Origin: Dyella dinghuensis
GTDB lineage: Bacteria > Pseudomonadota > Gammaproteobacteria > Xanthomonadales > Rhodanobacteraceae
DNA length: 64,000 nucleotides
Reading direction: 5' to 3'
Assembly: GCF_003977615.1 (NCBI RefSeq)
Contig: NZ_RYZR01000004.1
Span: 19,891-83,890, forward strand
In this document: one piece after another, positions 36,501 to 45,135 of the stretch
How positions within the stretch are numbered: position 1 is the first letter of the stretch
How the letters are laid out: each line of letters starts with the position of its first letter
Made by a program: the position numbers and the translations under genes
The notes under the pieces: generated by a model
Seen by the model: only the letters and a program-made list of their open reading frames with translations
Databases searched by the model: none
Told to the model about the DNA's origin: nothing

Positions 36501-37379
36501 ACCGCTTATCGCCGATACGGATGCTTTGACGCCCGCGGGATTGGTCACCGCCGGATCGTGCAAATCGACCTGCACGAGATTGCGTACGATCTTGCCATCC
36601 TGCCAATCCATCCACGCAGCCATGTCGCCATGACCGCTGTTGACGACATAGCCGCCCAGATCGATACCGGCGAGCATACCGTGCAAATCTGCGTTGTTCG
36701 TCGATATCCAGAACTTGCCGCTGCTGCCGTCATCACGGAAACGGCCTGCGCCTTGCAGCTCGCCGGTAGCGCCCAATCGATGCAGACGAGTTCCGACGCG
36801 AATGTGGCCGGCCTGATGCGTCAGACGCAGCTGATCGGCGAGCAAGGTGTAGTGCTCACCCAGACGCGCGTCGTTAATTTCAATGCGCAAGTCATCGAGC
36901 CACAACTCGACCGAGAGATGGCCGAGCGAAATGTTTTGCCGCTGCGTGTTGCCCGTTTCGCCGATGCCGTTGATGTGCCAGCTACCGTCCGCGTCGCGAC
37001 TCAGATCGAGTTCGAGTCCGCGCGCTTCGAGATTGATCAGGTGACGCGACGGAAATAGCCAGCCGCCGAAATCGAGCTTGAGATCGCCCTCGGGGATATG
37101 CAGCGGGCTTCCACCATTCTCGGGACCCACCGTGACATTGCGCATGATGAAGCGCGGCCCCGACGGTTCCCAATGACCGTCCAGCGACGTAAACGTTACT
37201 TGGCGATGAAGTCGATCACTGAGTTCCTTCGCAACCCATTCCGGATGTTTCGCGAGCAGCGGTGCCAAAACCTGCGCAATGGCTGCAGTCAGAGCAAGCG
37301 TGATGACCAACACACCCACGACCCAGGCGGTCAGGCGTGTGATGCGATGCGCCACATGTTGCCATCGTGTGCTTACCAT
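33501..37379 (-). CDS. yhdP: YhdP family AsmA-like phospholipid transport protein
   Basis: 1292 residues. A single membrane helix lies at about 15-40 (AWVVGVLVITLALTAAIAQV); the rest is periplasmic and made of beta-rich repeats typical of the AsmA/TamB-like class. VTFTSLDGHWEPSGPRFIMR is the family N-terminal block, and NMEGSLNVNVTDGHILQASP near residue 1110 is the conserved C-terminal DUF3971/AsmA segment. E. coli YhdP carries phospholipid from inner to outer membrane together with TamB and YdbH. An Ala/Pro/Ser-rich tail ends the protein. rng is 9 bp upstream, so the two are probably cotranscribed. Confidence 0.94.
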   Translation of the reverse strand: MVSTRWQHVAHRITRLTAWVVGVLVITLALTAAIAQVLAPLLAKHPEWVAKELSDRLHRQVTFTSLDGHWEPSGPRFIMRNVTVGPENGGSPLHIPEGDLKLDFGGWLFPSRHLINLEARGLELDLSRDADGSWHINGIGETGNTQRQNISLGHLSVELWLDDLRIEINDARLGEHYTLLADQLRLTHQAGHIRVGTRLHRLGATGELQGAGRFRDDGSSGKFWISTNNADLHGMLAGIDLGGYVVNSGHGDMAAWMDWQDGKIVRNLVQVDLHDPAVTNPAGVKASVSAISGIAEVRRGGTNYTARWAGNDGSALLAELNQLGTPQASIDVAASNLQIGPLLPWLGLKPGMSPGLAAWLAMGEPHGQIDHAALHWTAASGLQSLQGSFDNLGITSVGKLPGVDHLHGQVRGDAEAVSLEIPAQATAINFPHTFRKPFVMSNFVGDFAFWRDDDAFHIGVANMDFEGEGYGGNAQGDVQLPNDGGRPFLDVYVALTHADISAAKLFWPIDSMAPPAISWLDQAFVAGKIDDAAVFVRGSLANWPFHHNEGRFEGRADISDLTLSYGKDWPVAEHINATANFIDAGMLVQATSGDSLNVKVTNAVAVIPELAHAVLDLNVSGNGNASDLLNFVGTSPIARKQADTLSKFKLGGTGTFDFHMSLPMNAMHDFLLNGTAQLKDVDVSAPQFKLQLDKMGGPATFDQHGFHAGPLAGGFHGEPSQLDLAIAGATNDPNKVVAATITGNYTVTELLQDYPQLKWLSDVANGRSQFSVGYQIAHAADGTSDAQMLIIDSPLSGIALNFPVPLSKTADGDLPLHLAMSLPEAGSNVEISVGDVMRGRMRLPPSDQAPLAATFAFGTAMPDSLPVKGMRISGDAPQLDVSGWVKQSIAGGTASNGLALETIDVTTEHAQMFGRDFQQMHITAAPKGDALELDVDSAAAAGHFSVPETEMSKRGITARLQRLYWLKEPVQPGKKPGAPVVQQTDPANTGMDPAGMPPLHIWVSDLRLDDAKLGQARLETWPTSNGMHIDQLSTQSKSAQVSGSGDWNGTPTKSSTRLRVDFNAANLGDMLNAFGFSGIFQGGKTHDQLNATWPGGPWAFELDNMEGSLNVNVTDGHILQASPGLRGRFFGLASIADFPRRLSLDFGDVFGKGFGFDVITGDFRLHDGNAYTDNLKIHGPAAEITITGRTGLRAKDYDQQVSIVPHIGNSLPMVGAVVAGPVGAAAGFAVQGILGKGLNHVAVQHYHIGGTWDKPVMTKGMTETVAAPAAASSVALPATASSVPAPATTSGR

Positions 37380-37388
37380 AAACCTGCG

Positions 37389-38873
37389 TCAAAGCAGTAC
37401 GACATCGAACTGTTCCTGCGAGTAATGCTCCTCAGGCTGGAAGCGTATGCTTTTGGAGATGAACTCTTCCAGTTCGGCGACCGCTGTGGACTCCTCTTCG
37501 AGGATGCGATTTACGACTTTTGGGCTGGCCATCACTAAAAGTTTTTGCGCGTTGAACTGACGCACCGCCCGTGTGATCTCGCGGAAGATTTCGTACGTGA
37601 CCGTCTCGGCCGTTTTCACCGTGCCACGCCCCATGCATGCCGGACACGGTTCGCACAATTGGCGTTCCAGGCTTTCGGTGGTGCGCTTGCGCGTCATCTC
37701 GACCAGGCCTAGCTGCGACATCGGATAGACCGTGGTCTTGGCATGATCGCGCGTGAGGCCCTTTTCGAGCATGCGGATAACCTGACGTTTGTGTTCTTCG
37801 TCGGTCATGTCGATGAAGTCGATGATGATAATGCCGCCAAGATTTCGCAGCCTTAACTGACGCGAAGCCGCCTGCGCCGCCTCCAGATTCGTCCGATAAA
37901 CGGTTTCCTCCAGATTGCGTGTACCGAGGTAACCGCCGGTGTTCACGTCGATGGTGGTCATAGCCTCGGTCTGATCGACGATCAGATAGCCGCCGGACTT
38001 CAACGGCACTTCCTTGCGAAGCGCGCGCTGGATTTCGTCTTCGACGCCGTACAGATCGAAGATCGGGCGCTCGCCGGAATAGTGTTCGATACGATCGTCC
38101 AGGCTCGGCATGAACTTGTGGACGAACTTCGCCACTTTCTCGAACGTCTCACGCGAATCGACGCGAACTTTTTCGATGTCGTCGTTGAGCAGATCGCGCA
38201 ATGCGCGCAACGGCAACGAAAGTTCTTCGTAGACGCGCTCGCCGACTTTGGCCTTGGCGATGTTTTCCTGTACCACACGCCAGACCTTGCCCAGATAGGT
38301 GACATCGAAGGCCAGCGATTCGGCGGACTGCTCTTCCGCGTTGGTGCGCACGATGTAGCCAAGCGGGTTTTCGCCAATGAGCGGCGTCAGCACGTCCTTC
38401 AGACGTTGCCGTTCGGCTTCCTCTTCAATGCGCGTGGAGATACCCAGCGTGCGCGCGTGCGGCAGCAGCACGAGATAGCGTGAGGGAATCGACAGATGCG
38501 TGGAAAGCCGCGCGCCCTTGGTACCGATGGGATCTTTCACCACCTGCACGACGATTTCCTGCCCTTCGTGCACCAGTTCGCTGATGGTGGGCATATGGCC
38601 GTTGCCATTGCCGCCCATGCCCAATTCGGTACCGTCCGGCAACGGCGGCCGGACGATGTCGGAGGCGTGCAGGAAGGCTGCTCGTTCCAGACCAATATCG
38701 ACGAACACCGCCTGCATGCCGGGCATCACGCGCTGCACCCGTCCCTTGTAGACATTCCCGACATAGCCACGCCGGGACGTTCTTTCGACATGCAATTCCT
38801 GCAACATGCCATTTTCCACCACGCCGACTCGCGTCTCGCGCGGGGTTACATTGATCAGAATTTCTTCACTCAC
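37389..38873 (-). CDS. rng: Ribonuclease G
   Basis: Endoribonuclease of the RNase E/G family, which trims 16S rRNA 5' ends and degrades mRNA. It is 494 residues (E. coli 489). The N-terminal EEILINVTPRETRVGVVENG aligns with E. coli Rng from its Met, so I use the GTG at 38873 behind GGGGAAG rather than the TTG at 38885. The S1 segment is GYVGNVYKGRVQRVMPGMQAVFVDIG. Catalytic aspartates lie in TTIDVNTGGYLG and IIIIDFIDMTDEEH, and the zinc-link Cys pair lies in CEPCPACMGRG. No maf gene is next to it. Confidence 0.95.
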   Translation of the reverse strand: MSEEILINVTPRETRVGVVENGMLQELHVERTSRRGYVGNVYKGRVQRVMPGMQAVFVDIGLERAAFLHASDIVRPPLPDGTELGMGGNGNGHMPTISELVHEGQEIVVQVVKDPIGTKGARLSTHLSIPSRYLVLLPHARTLGISTRIEEEAERQRLKDVLTPLIGENPLGYIVRTNAEEQSAESLAFDVTYLGKVWRVVQENIAKAKVGERVYEELSLPLRALRDLLNDDIEKVRVDSRETFEKVAKFVHKFMPSLDDRIEHYSGERPIFDLYGVEDEIQRALRKEVPLKSGGYLIVDQTEAMTTIDVNTGGYLGTRNLEETVYRTNLEAAQAASRQLRLRNLGGIIIIDFIDMTDEEHKRQVIRMLEKGLTRDHAKTTVYPMSQLGLVEMTRKRTTESLERQLCEPCPACMGRGTVKTAETVTYEIFREITRAVRQFNAQKLLVMASPKVVNRILEEESTAVAELEEFISKSIRFQPEEHYSQEQFDVVLL

Positions 38874-38977
38874 CGGCTTCCCCAATGCTTAGCGGCCTTT
38901 ATAGCGGCTGCGCGCGAGAACTGTCGATGCAAAAAGCCCTTCTGCTCCTGTACTGCAGCGTTCGGTAAATTGAATCC

Positions 38978-39517
38978 ATGCCTTCCGCCCGCCAAAGCCT
39001 GCCTCGAGCTGACACCCCGATCCTGCCCGACGTACTGCGACACGGGCTGAGTCTGGTGTTTTGCGGTACCGCTGCGGGCAAGCGATCGGCCGTAGAAGGG
39101 GCTTATTACGCCCATCCGGGCAACTTTTTCTGGCGGGCACTGTTCCAGGCCGGGCTGACGCCGCGTCTATTGGCCCCGGCGGAATTCCCGCTGCTGCCGG
39201 ACTTCGGCATCGGGCTCACGGATCTGGCCAAACGGCATTCGGGCAACGACGATGAATTGCCCAAGGATGCGTTCGATGTGCCCGGCTTGCTCTCCAAGAT
39301 CGAGAGGTACTCGCCTGGCGCGCTGGCCTTCACCAGCAAGAATGCAGCACGGGCGGTATTGGGGACTGATCTTCACTATGGCCTGCAGCCACAGTCGCTC
39401 GGCACAACGCGTGTCTATGTGCTGCCCTCACCTTCGGGTCAGGCACGAGGTCACTGGAACCTTGCGCCATGGCAGGCGTTGTCGAAAGACATCCAGCCAA
39501 CACGCCGGCATGGATAA
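38978..39517 (+). CDS. mug: G:T/U mismatch-specific uracil-DNA glycosylase
   Basis: 179 residues. Mug removes uracil or ethenocytosine opposite G. The active-site motif is LVFCGTAAGKRSA, followed by YYAHPGNFFWRALFQAG and TDLAKRHSGNDDEL. The second motif is LPSPSGQAR. The canonical motif GxNPG is replaced by GTAAG, as seen in xanthomonad-type Mug proteins. It is divergent from rng and has about 18 poorly conserved N-terminal residues. Confidence 0.9.
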   Translation: MPSARQSLPRADTPILPDVLRHGLSLVFCGTAAGKRSAVEGAYYAHPGNFFWRALFQAGLTPRLLAPAEFPLLPDFGIGLTDLAKRHSGNDDELPKDAFDVPGLLSKIERYSPGALAFTSKNAARAVLGTDLHYGLQPQSLGTTRVYVLPSPSGQARGHWNLAPWQALSKDIQPTRRHG

Positions 39518-39735
39518 TTTGGCCATCCAAACGGCGGAATGCTACGCAAAAACTCGCGCGGCGTTGAAAACATAGGACTTTTCCGCTACTCGCAATTCCA
39601 TGCGAAATCGTGCATTGCGTATGGCATATGGTTGCCGTCACGAAAATTGTCTAGGCTACTAATTCTCGACAACCCCAAAAGTCAGCCAGCTCGTGCTCGC
39701 ATCGCAAACGCGTGGGCTGATGGAAATCTCCGGTT

Positions 39736-42700
39736 ATGTGGATCGTCAAAATCGCGCTTGAGCGACCGCTCACCTTTATCGTTCTCGCGCTGCTCCTACT
39801 GATCCTCGGTCCCCTGGCGATTCTGCGCACGCCGACCGATATTTTTCCGAACATCGATATTCCGGTCGTCTCGGTGGTGTGGCAGTACACCGGCCTGCCC
39901 GCCGACGATATGAACAACCGTATCGTCTCCGGTTTCGAACGCTCGCTTACCACCACCGTCAACGATATCGAACATACCGAGACCAACTCGCTTAATGGCG
40001 TGGGCTTGGTCAAGATCTTCTTCCAGCCGAATGTGAAGATCGACATGGCCGTGGCGCAGGTCACGGCGATTTCGCAGACGCTGCTCAAGTCGATGCCCGC
40101 CGGCGAAACGCCGCCGCTCGTCCTGGTCTACAACGCATCGACCGTGCCGGTGCTGCAGTTCGCGCTGTCGTCGAAGTCATTGTCGGAAGCGACGATCTTC
40201 GACGACGCCAACCAGATCGTGCGCACGTTCGTCACCTCCGTGCGTGGTGCAGCGACGCCCTATCCGTACGGCGGCAAACAGCGTCAGGTGCAGGTGGATA
40301 TCAATCCGCAGGCGCTGCTTGCGCATGGTTTGGCGCCGTCCGATGTCGTCACGGCCATCGCCAACCAGAACCTGATTCTTCCGGCGGGCACGGAAAAAGT
40401 TGGCGACACCGAATACAGCATCCGTTTGAACGGCAGCCCGCTCAACGCGGAAGAACTCAACAACGCGCCGATCAAGACCGTCAACGGCATCACGACGTAT
40501 ATCCGCGACGTCGCGCATGTGCACGATGGCTCACCGCCGCAGACCAACGTAGTACGCGTGAACGGACAGCGCGCGGTGCTGATGTCGATCCTGAAGATCG
40601 GCGATGCGTCCACCCTGGATATCGTCGACAGTCTGCAAGGCATGTTGCCGTCGATTCGCGCCGCCATTCCAAAAGAACTGGAAATCAACTCGCTGTCGGA
40701 TCAGTCGCTATTCGTGCGCGCGGCGATTTCGGGCGTGATTCGCGAAGGCGCCATTGCCGCCGGCCTGACTGGCCTGATGATCCTTTTGTTCCTCGGCTCC
40801 TGGCGTTCCACGCTGATCATCGCCATTTCGATTCCGCTGTCGATCCTCGCCTCGATCATCGCGTTGTCGGCACTGGGCGAGACGATCAACATCATGACGC
40901 TGGGCGGTCTCGCCTTGGCCGTGGGTATTCTCGTCGACGACGCCACGGTGACGATCGAGAACATCAACTCGCATCTTGAGGAAGGCAAAGAGGTCTACGA
41001 CGCGATCATGGAGGGCGCGCATCAGATTGCCGTACCCGCGCTCGTGTCGACGCTATCGATCTGTATCGTGTTCGTGCCGATCTTCTTCCTCGGCGGCGTC
41101 GCCAAATACCTGTTCGCGCCACTGGCCGAAGCCGTCGTGTTCGCGATGCTGGCGTCCTATGTGTTGTCGCGAACGCTGGTGCCGACGCTGTCGCTGTACT
41201 GGCTTCAGAAGCACGATCATGATGCCAAGCCGACTGGCCCGCTTAGCCGCTTCCAGCATGGTTTCGAAAGCCGCTTCGAGCGTGTTCGCAACGGCTATCG
41301 TGGCGCGTTGGAAACCACGGAAAAGCATCGCGGCATCTTCGCCATCCTGTTCTTCGCCGCGTGTACGCTATCGGTGGGATTGCTGGTGCCCTGGCTGGGA
41401 CGCGATTTCTTCCCGTACGTCGACGGCGGACAGATCAAGCTTCATTTCCGCGCGCCGACCGGCCTACGCATAGAAGAAACCGCACGGCTGGCCGATGGCA
41501 TCGAAGGCGTCATCCGGCAGACGATTCCACAAAAGGAACTCACGAGCATCGTCGATACGCTCGGTCTGCCTTACAGCGGCATCAATCTTTCGTACAGCAA
41601 CACCGGCGTGATCGGTACGTCGGATGGCGATATCTTCGTGACGCTCAATGAAGATCATCACCCCACCATCGATTACGTGCGCAGCTTGCGCGATCAGCTC
41701 AAGCAGAAATACCCAAGCGTGGTGTTCTCATTCCTGCCCGCGGATATCGTGGGCCAGATTCTGAATTTCGGTGCCCCCGCGCCGATCGACGTGCAGGTTT
41801 CCAGTCACGATCCCAATGCGTCGGTAAAGATCGCCAAGGAGTTGTATGGCGACCTGATCCATGTGCCGGGTTTGGTGGATGTGCGCATCCAACAGGCGCA
41901 GAACCTGCCGCAGATCAACGTCAATGTGGATCGCACGCGTGCCAGCATTGTCGGCCTGACGACGGATGACGTTGCCAGCAACCTGCTCACTGCGTTGGCA
42001 GGATCGACACAGGTGAATCCGACGTTCTGGGTCGATCCGAAAACCGGCATCAGTTACAGCCTTGCCACGCAGGCGCCGCAATATCGGCTCGATACGCTGG
42101 AGGCGCTCAAGAATCTTCCTATCACCAGTTTGTCCGGCGCTTCTGCGGCGGCGGCGAGCACGGCCAGCAGCAATCCTGGCGCGCCAAGTCAGATTCTCGC
42201 GAACCTCGCGAGTTTTGGACGCAGCTTCGGCCCCGCCGTAGTCTCGCATTACAGCACGCGTCCGCTGATCGACATCTACGGTTCGGTCGACCGCACCGAT
42301 CTGGGTAGTGTGGCCGCCGACGTGCAACGCATTGTCGATCAGCATTCCAAAAACCTTCCGCGCGATTTGAACATCGACATCCGCGGTCAGGTTAAGACGA
42401 TGCAGGCTTCGTATGCGGGGCTGTTGGGCGGTCTGGCCTTCGCGATCATCCTGGTTTACCTGCTGATCGTGGTGAATTTCCAGAGCTGGCTCGATCCGCT
42501 GATCGTCATCGCTGCCCTGCCCGCCGCGCTTGCCGGATTGGTGTGGATGCTGTTCCTCACACATACGCCGTTGTCGGTGCCCGCATTGATGGGCGCGATC
42601 ATGTGCATGGGCGTGGCGACGGCGAACTCGATTCTGGTGATCAGCTTCGCGCGCGAACGCCTGGATCACCACGATGATCCGGTGAAGGCAGCCCTCGAAG

Positions 42701-42930
42701 CGGGTTACCAGCGTTTCCGTCCTGTATTGATGACTGCATTGGCGATGATCATCGGCATGGTGCCGATGGCGCTGGGCTTGGGCGAAGGTGGCGAACAAAA
42801 CGCACCGCTTGGCCGTGCCGTGATCGGCGGCCTGCTGCTGGCCACCGCCGCCACGCTGTTCTTCGTACCCACCTTCTTCAGTATGCTGCACCGGCGCCGC
42901 AAGGCTCGCCGCGATGCCGCTGCCGCGTGA
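39736..42930 (+). CDS. RND efflux permease
   Basis: 1064 residues, AcrB-like inner-membrane proton antiporter. The first helix starts at once (IVKIALERPLTFIVLALLLL). The PTDIFPNIDIPVVSVVWQYTG segment is the porter entry. TM4 carries GILVDDATVTIENI with the proton-relay Asp pair, and the C-terminal half has LMGAIMCMGVATANSILVI. The substrate is unknown. The 218-bp gap upstream holds no regulator or promoter I can support. Unusually, the membrane-fusion gene follows it (9 bp) rather than preceding it, and no outer-membrane channel gene is nearby. Confidence 0.94.
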   Translation: MWIVKIALERPLTFIVLALLLLILGPLAILRTPTDIFPNIDIPVVSVVWQYTGLPADDMNNRIVSGFERSLTTTVNDIEHTETNSLNGVGLVKIFFQPNVKIDMAVAQVTAISQTLLKSMPAGETPPLVLVYNASTVPVLQFALSSKSLSEATIFDDANQIVRTFVTSVRGAATPYPYGGKQRQVQVDINPQALLAHGLAPSDVVTAIANQNLILPAGTEKVGDTEYSIRLNGSPLNAEELNNAPIKTVNGITTYIRDVAHVHDGSPPQTNVVRVNGQRAVLMSILKIGDASTLDIVDSLQGMLPSIRAAIPKELEINSLSDQSLFVRAAISGVIREGAIAAGLTGLMILLFLGSWRSTLIIAISIPLSILASIIALSALGETINIMTLGGLALAVGILVDDATVTIENINSHLEEGKEVYDAIMEGAHQIAVPALVSTLSICIVFVPIFFLGGVAKYLFAPLAEAVVFAMLASYVLSRTLVPTLSLYWLQKHDHDAKPTGPLSRFQHGFESRFERVRNGYRGALETTEKHRGIFAILFFAACTLSVGLLVPWLGRDFFPYVDGGQIKLHFRAPTGLRIEETARLADGIEGVIRQTIPQKELTSIVDTLGLPYSGINLSYSNTGVIGTSDGDIFVTLNEDHHPTIDYVRSLRDQLKQKYPSVVFSFLPADIVGQILNFGAPAPIDVQVSSHDPNASVKIAKELYGDLIHVPGLVDVRIQQAQNLPQINVNVDRTRASIVGLTTDDVASNLLTALAGSTQVNPTFWVDPKTGISYSLATQAPQYRLDTLEALKNLPITSLSGASAAAASTASSNPGAPSQILANLASFGRSFGPAVVSHYSTRPLIDIYGSVDRTDLGSVAADVQRIVDQHSKNLPRDLNIDIRGQVKTMQASYAGLLGGLAFAIILVYLLIVVNFQSWLDPLIVIAALPAALAGLVWMLFLTHTPLSVPALMGAIMCMGVATANSILVISFARERLDHHDDPVKAALEAGYQRFRPVLMTALAMIIGMVPMALGLGEGGEQNAPLGRAVIGGLLLATAATLFFVPTFFSMLHRRRKARRDAAAA

Positions 42931-42939
42931 GATCTCTCT

Positions 42940-44133
42940 ATGTCCAGCGCTAACGCAAATTCTCCGCTTCACTCCGGCAAACCGTCGCACGGTGCACGCC
43001 TTGTCCTTATCGGACTGGGTGTCGCACTCGTGGCGCTGGCCGCTTACGGCGTCATCTCGCGCATCAGTGATCGCCATACGCTGACCAACGATACCAACCG
43101 CAACGCGGTCGCCACGGTCAACGTGATGACACCCAAAGCCGCGCCGAAGGATCAGCAGCTCACGCTGCCGGGTACCGTCGCCTCCTGGCAGGATGCGCAG
43201 ATCTACGCGCGCACGACCGGCTATGTGGCGAAGTGGTATGTCGATATCGGTGCGCGCGTGAAGAAAGGTCAGCTGCTTGCCGATCTGGATACGCCCGACG
43301 TCGATAACCAACTGCTGCAAGGCAAAGCGCAGATGCGGACCGACGAAGCGAACATGAATTTCGCCAAGATCACCGCGGATCGCTACGAAAAACTCGTCAC
43401 GCAAGGCCTGGTCGCCACGCAGACGGGCGATCAGTTCGTCGCACAATACAAGGCGGACGTCGCCACGGTGCAGGCCGACGCTGCCAACGTCGCGCATTTG
43501 CAGAATCTGGAAGACTTCAAACACATCATTGCGCCGTTCGACGGCGTGATCACTCAACGCAATCTCGACATCGGCGCATTGATCGACGCCGGCTCGACGG
43601 GCAGCAACCTGTTCCTCATCGCTGACACCTCGCAGCTGCGTGTGTATGTGGACGTACCCGAAACCTTCGCCGGCAGCGTCAGCATTGGCATGCCCGCACA
43701 GGTAAGCCTGAATACCTACGGCGCCAAGCCAGTGACAGGCACCGTTGCGCGCACCGCCGACGCGCTTGATCCGACCACACGCACACTGCGCACGGAAATC
43801 GACATCGACAATGCGAGTCAGGTGCTGGTGCCGGGCGTGTACGCAAACGTCAAACTCGGCGTGTCCACCTCGACGCATGACTACACCGTGCCCTCCAATA
43901 CGTTGCTCTTCCGCAGCGAAGGTTTACGCGTGGCGTTGGTGGACAATCAACAGCATGTGCATCTGCAACCGGTCACGCTGGGTCGCGACTTCGGCAGCAC
44001 GGTGGAAGTAACGGAAGGTCTGCAGGACAATGACCGTATCGTGATCAGCCCGCCCGACTCGATGTATGAAGGGCAGCAGGTCAACATCGCTCAGAGCGAC
44101 GACAAGTCGAAGCAACCGGCTGCGCAGAAGTAG
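42940..44133 (+). CDS. RND efflux membrane-fusion (periplasmic adaptor) protein
   Basis: 397 residues. A membrane anchor lies at about 20-44 (ARLVLIGLGVALVALAAYGVI). The lipoyl half-motifs are TLPGTVASWQDAQIYARTTGYVAKWYVDIG and IIAPFDGVITQRNLDIGALI, with a coiled-coil hairpin between. The beta-barrel region runs through VDVPETFAGSVSIGM to the C-terminal end. It acts with the preceding RND permease. A poor Shine-Dalgarno suggests coupling to the upstream gene. Confidence 0.94.
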   Translation: MSSANANSPLHSGKPSHGARLVLIGLGVALVALAAYGVISRISDRHTLTNDTNRNAVATVNVMTPKAAPKDQQLTLPGTVASWQDAQIYARTTGYVAKWYVDIGARVKKGQLLADLDTPDVDNQLLQGKAQMRTDEANMNFAKITADRYEKLVTQGLVATQTGDQFVAQYKADVATVQADAANVAHLQNLEDFKHIIAPFDGVITQRNLDIGALIDAGSTGSNLFLIADTSQLRVYVDVPETFAGSVSIGMPAQVSLNTYGAKPVTGTVARTADALDPTTRTLRTEIDIDNASQVLVPGVYANVKLGVSTSTHDYTVPSNTLLFRSEGLRVALVDNQQHVHLQPVTLGRDFGSTVEVTEGLQDNDRIVISPPDSMYEGQQVNIAQSDDKSKQPAAQK

Positions 44134-44139
44134 GTAACT

Positions 44140-45135
44140 TCAATCGACCGGCGTGTGGCGGTAGGCGGCGACGTCGCGTTCCTCCACCGCCGAAGCGCGA
44201 TTGGACCACGCTTGCCGGATATAGGTGACGACGGCGGCGACATCGGCATCGCTGAGCTGTTGCGCATACGGCGGCATGGAATACGGACGCGGGTTGCCTT
44301 GCGTTAGCGGCGCAAATCCACCCAACAACACGGCGCGTGCAGCATTGATTCCCGTGGGCTCGACCACGGACGAATTGCCGTCGAGTGTTGGATAGACGCC
44401 CGGAACGCCCGCGCCATTGTCGCGGTGACAATCCGCGCATTGCTTGGCGTAGACATCGCGACCGCGACTGACCAGTGATGCGCTATCAAAACTCGGCGGC
44501 ACGACAGTAGGCTTCGGCCGCGCCGGCAACGACTGCAGATACGTGGCGATAGCACGCAGATCGTCGTTCGGATCGGGTTTGTATACACCTGGTTTGAAGT
44601 ACAACGCGCGCCACGCGGTGAGCGAGCTTCGCATGCTGTACGGAAACTTGAGATCCAAAGGTTTGGGCGCCTGCGCAACCGGTGGCACACTTTGCAGATA
44701 CGCAAACATCGCAACGGCGTCTTCGCGCGTGGTCTTGGTGAACGAAGTGTAGGAGAACACCGGATACAGCTTTTCACCGTCGTGCCCGATACCCGTGTGC
44801 AGTGCACGCCAGAAATCATCGACACTCCAGCGCCCTATGCCATGCTCCGGATCCGGCGTGATGTTCGGCACAGGAATGTTGCCGAATGGCGTTGCGATAA
44901 CTCGCCCACCCGCATACGGCGCACCGCCCTGCTCCGTGTGGCAAGACATGCAGTCGCCAACGGTTGCCAGATAACGGCCCTTGGCGATAACGGCGGGGTC
45001 TTTAAGCACTGCGTTGACGTCCTGCCCCTCGACCAACGCCGACGATTCCTCAGTCGTATGCGTATGCCACCACCAACCGGCAAATACGATCACCAACAAA
45101 ACAACGGGAATCCAGAGCAAGCGCAGATTTTTCAT
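44140..45135 (-). CDS. Dihaem cytochrome c with N-terminal membrane anchor
   Basis: 331 residues. A single N-terminal membrane helix (LLWIPVVLLVIVFAGWWWH) anchors it to the periplasmic face. Two haem motifs occur: CMSCH (62-66) and CADCH (233-237). The parts match domains 1 and 3 of the trihaem subunit of membrane alcohol and gluconate dehydrogenases: FPYSMRSSLTAWRALYF ends domain 1 and PYAQQLSDADVAAVVTYIR ends domain 3. The middle haem domain is missing except for its last helix, DDLRAIATYLQSLP. No dehydrogenase subunit is nearby. It overlaps the upstream cytochrome gene by 4 bp. Confidence 0.88.
   Translation of the reverse strand: MKNLRLLWIPVVLLVIVFAGWWWHTHTTEESSALVEGQDVNAVLKDPAVIAKGRYLATVGDCMSCHTEQGGAPYAGGRVIATPFGNIPVPNITPDPEHGIGRWSVDDFWRALHTGIGHDGEKLYPVFSYTSFTKTTREDAVAMFAYLQSVPPVAQAPKPLDLKFPYSMRSSLTAWRALYFKPGVYKPDPNDDLRAIATYLQSLPARPKPTVVPPSFDSASLVSRGRDVYAKQCADCHRDNGAGVPGVYPTLDGNSSVVEPTGINAARAVLLGGFAPLTQGNPRPYSMPPYAQQLSDADVAAVVTYIRQAWSNRASAVEERDVAAYRHTPVD

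Noticed and set aside
41728..43878. A long frame opposite the RND permease and adaptor
   Set aside because: Composition is His/Arg/Asp-rich as expected from the reverse of codon-biased genes, and both plus-strand genes are clear family members.
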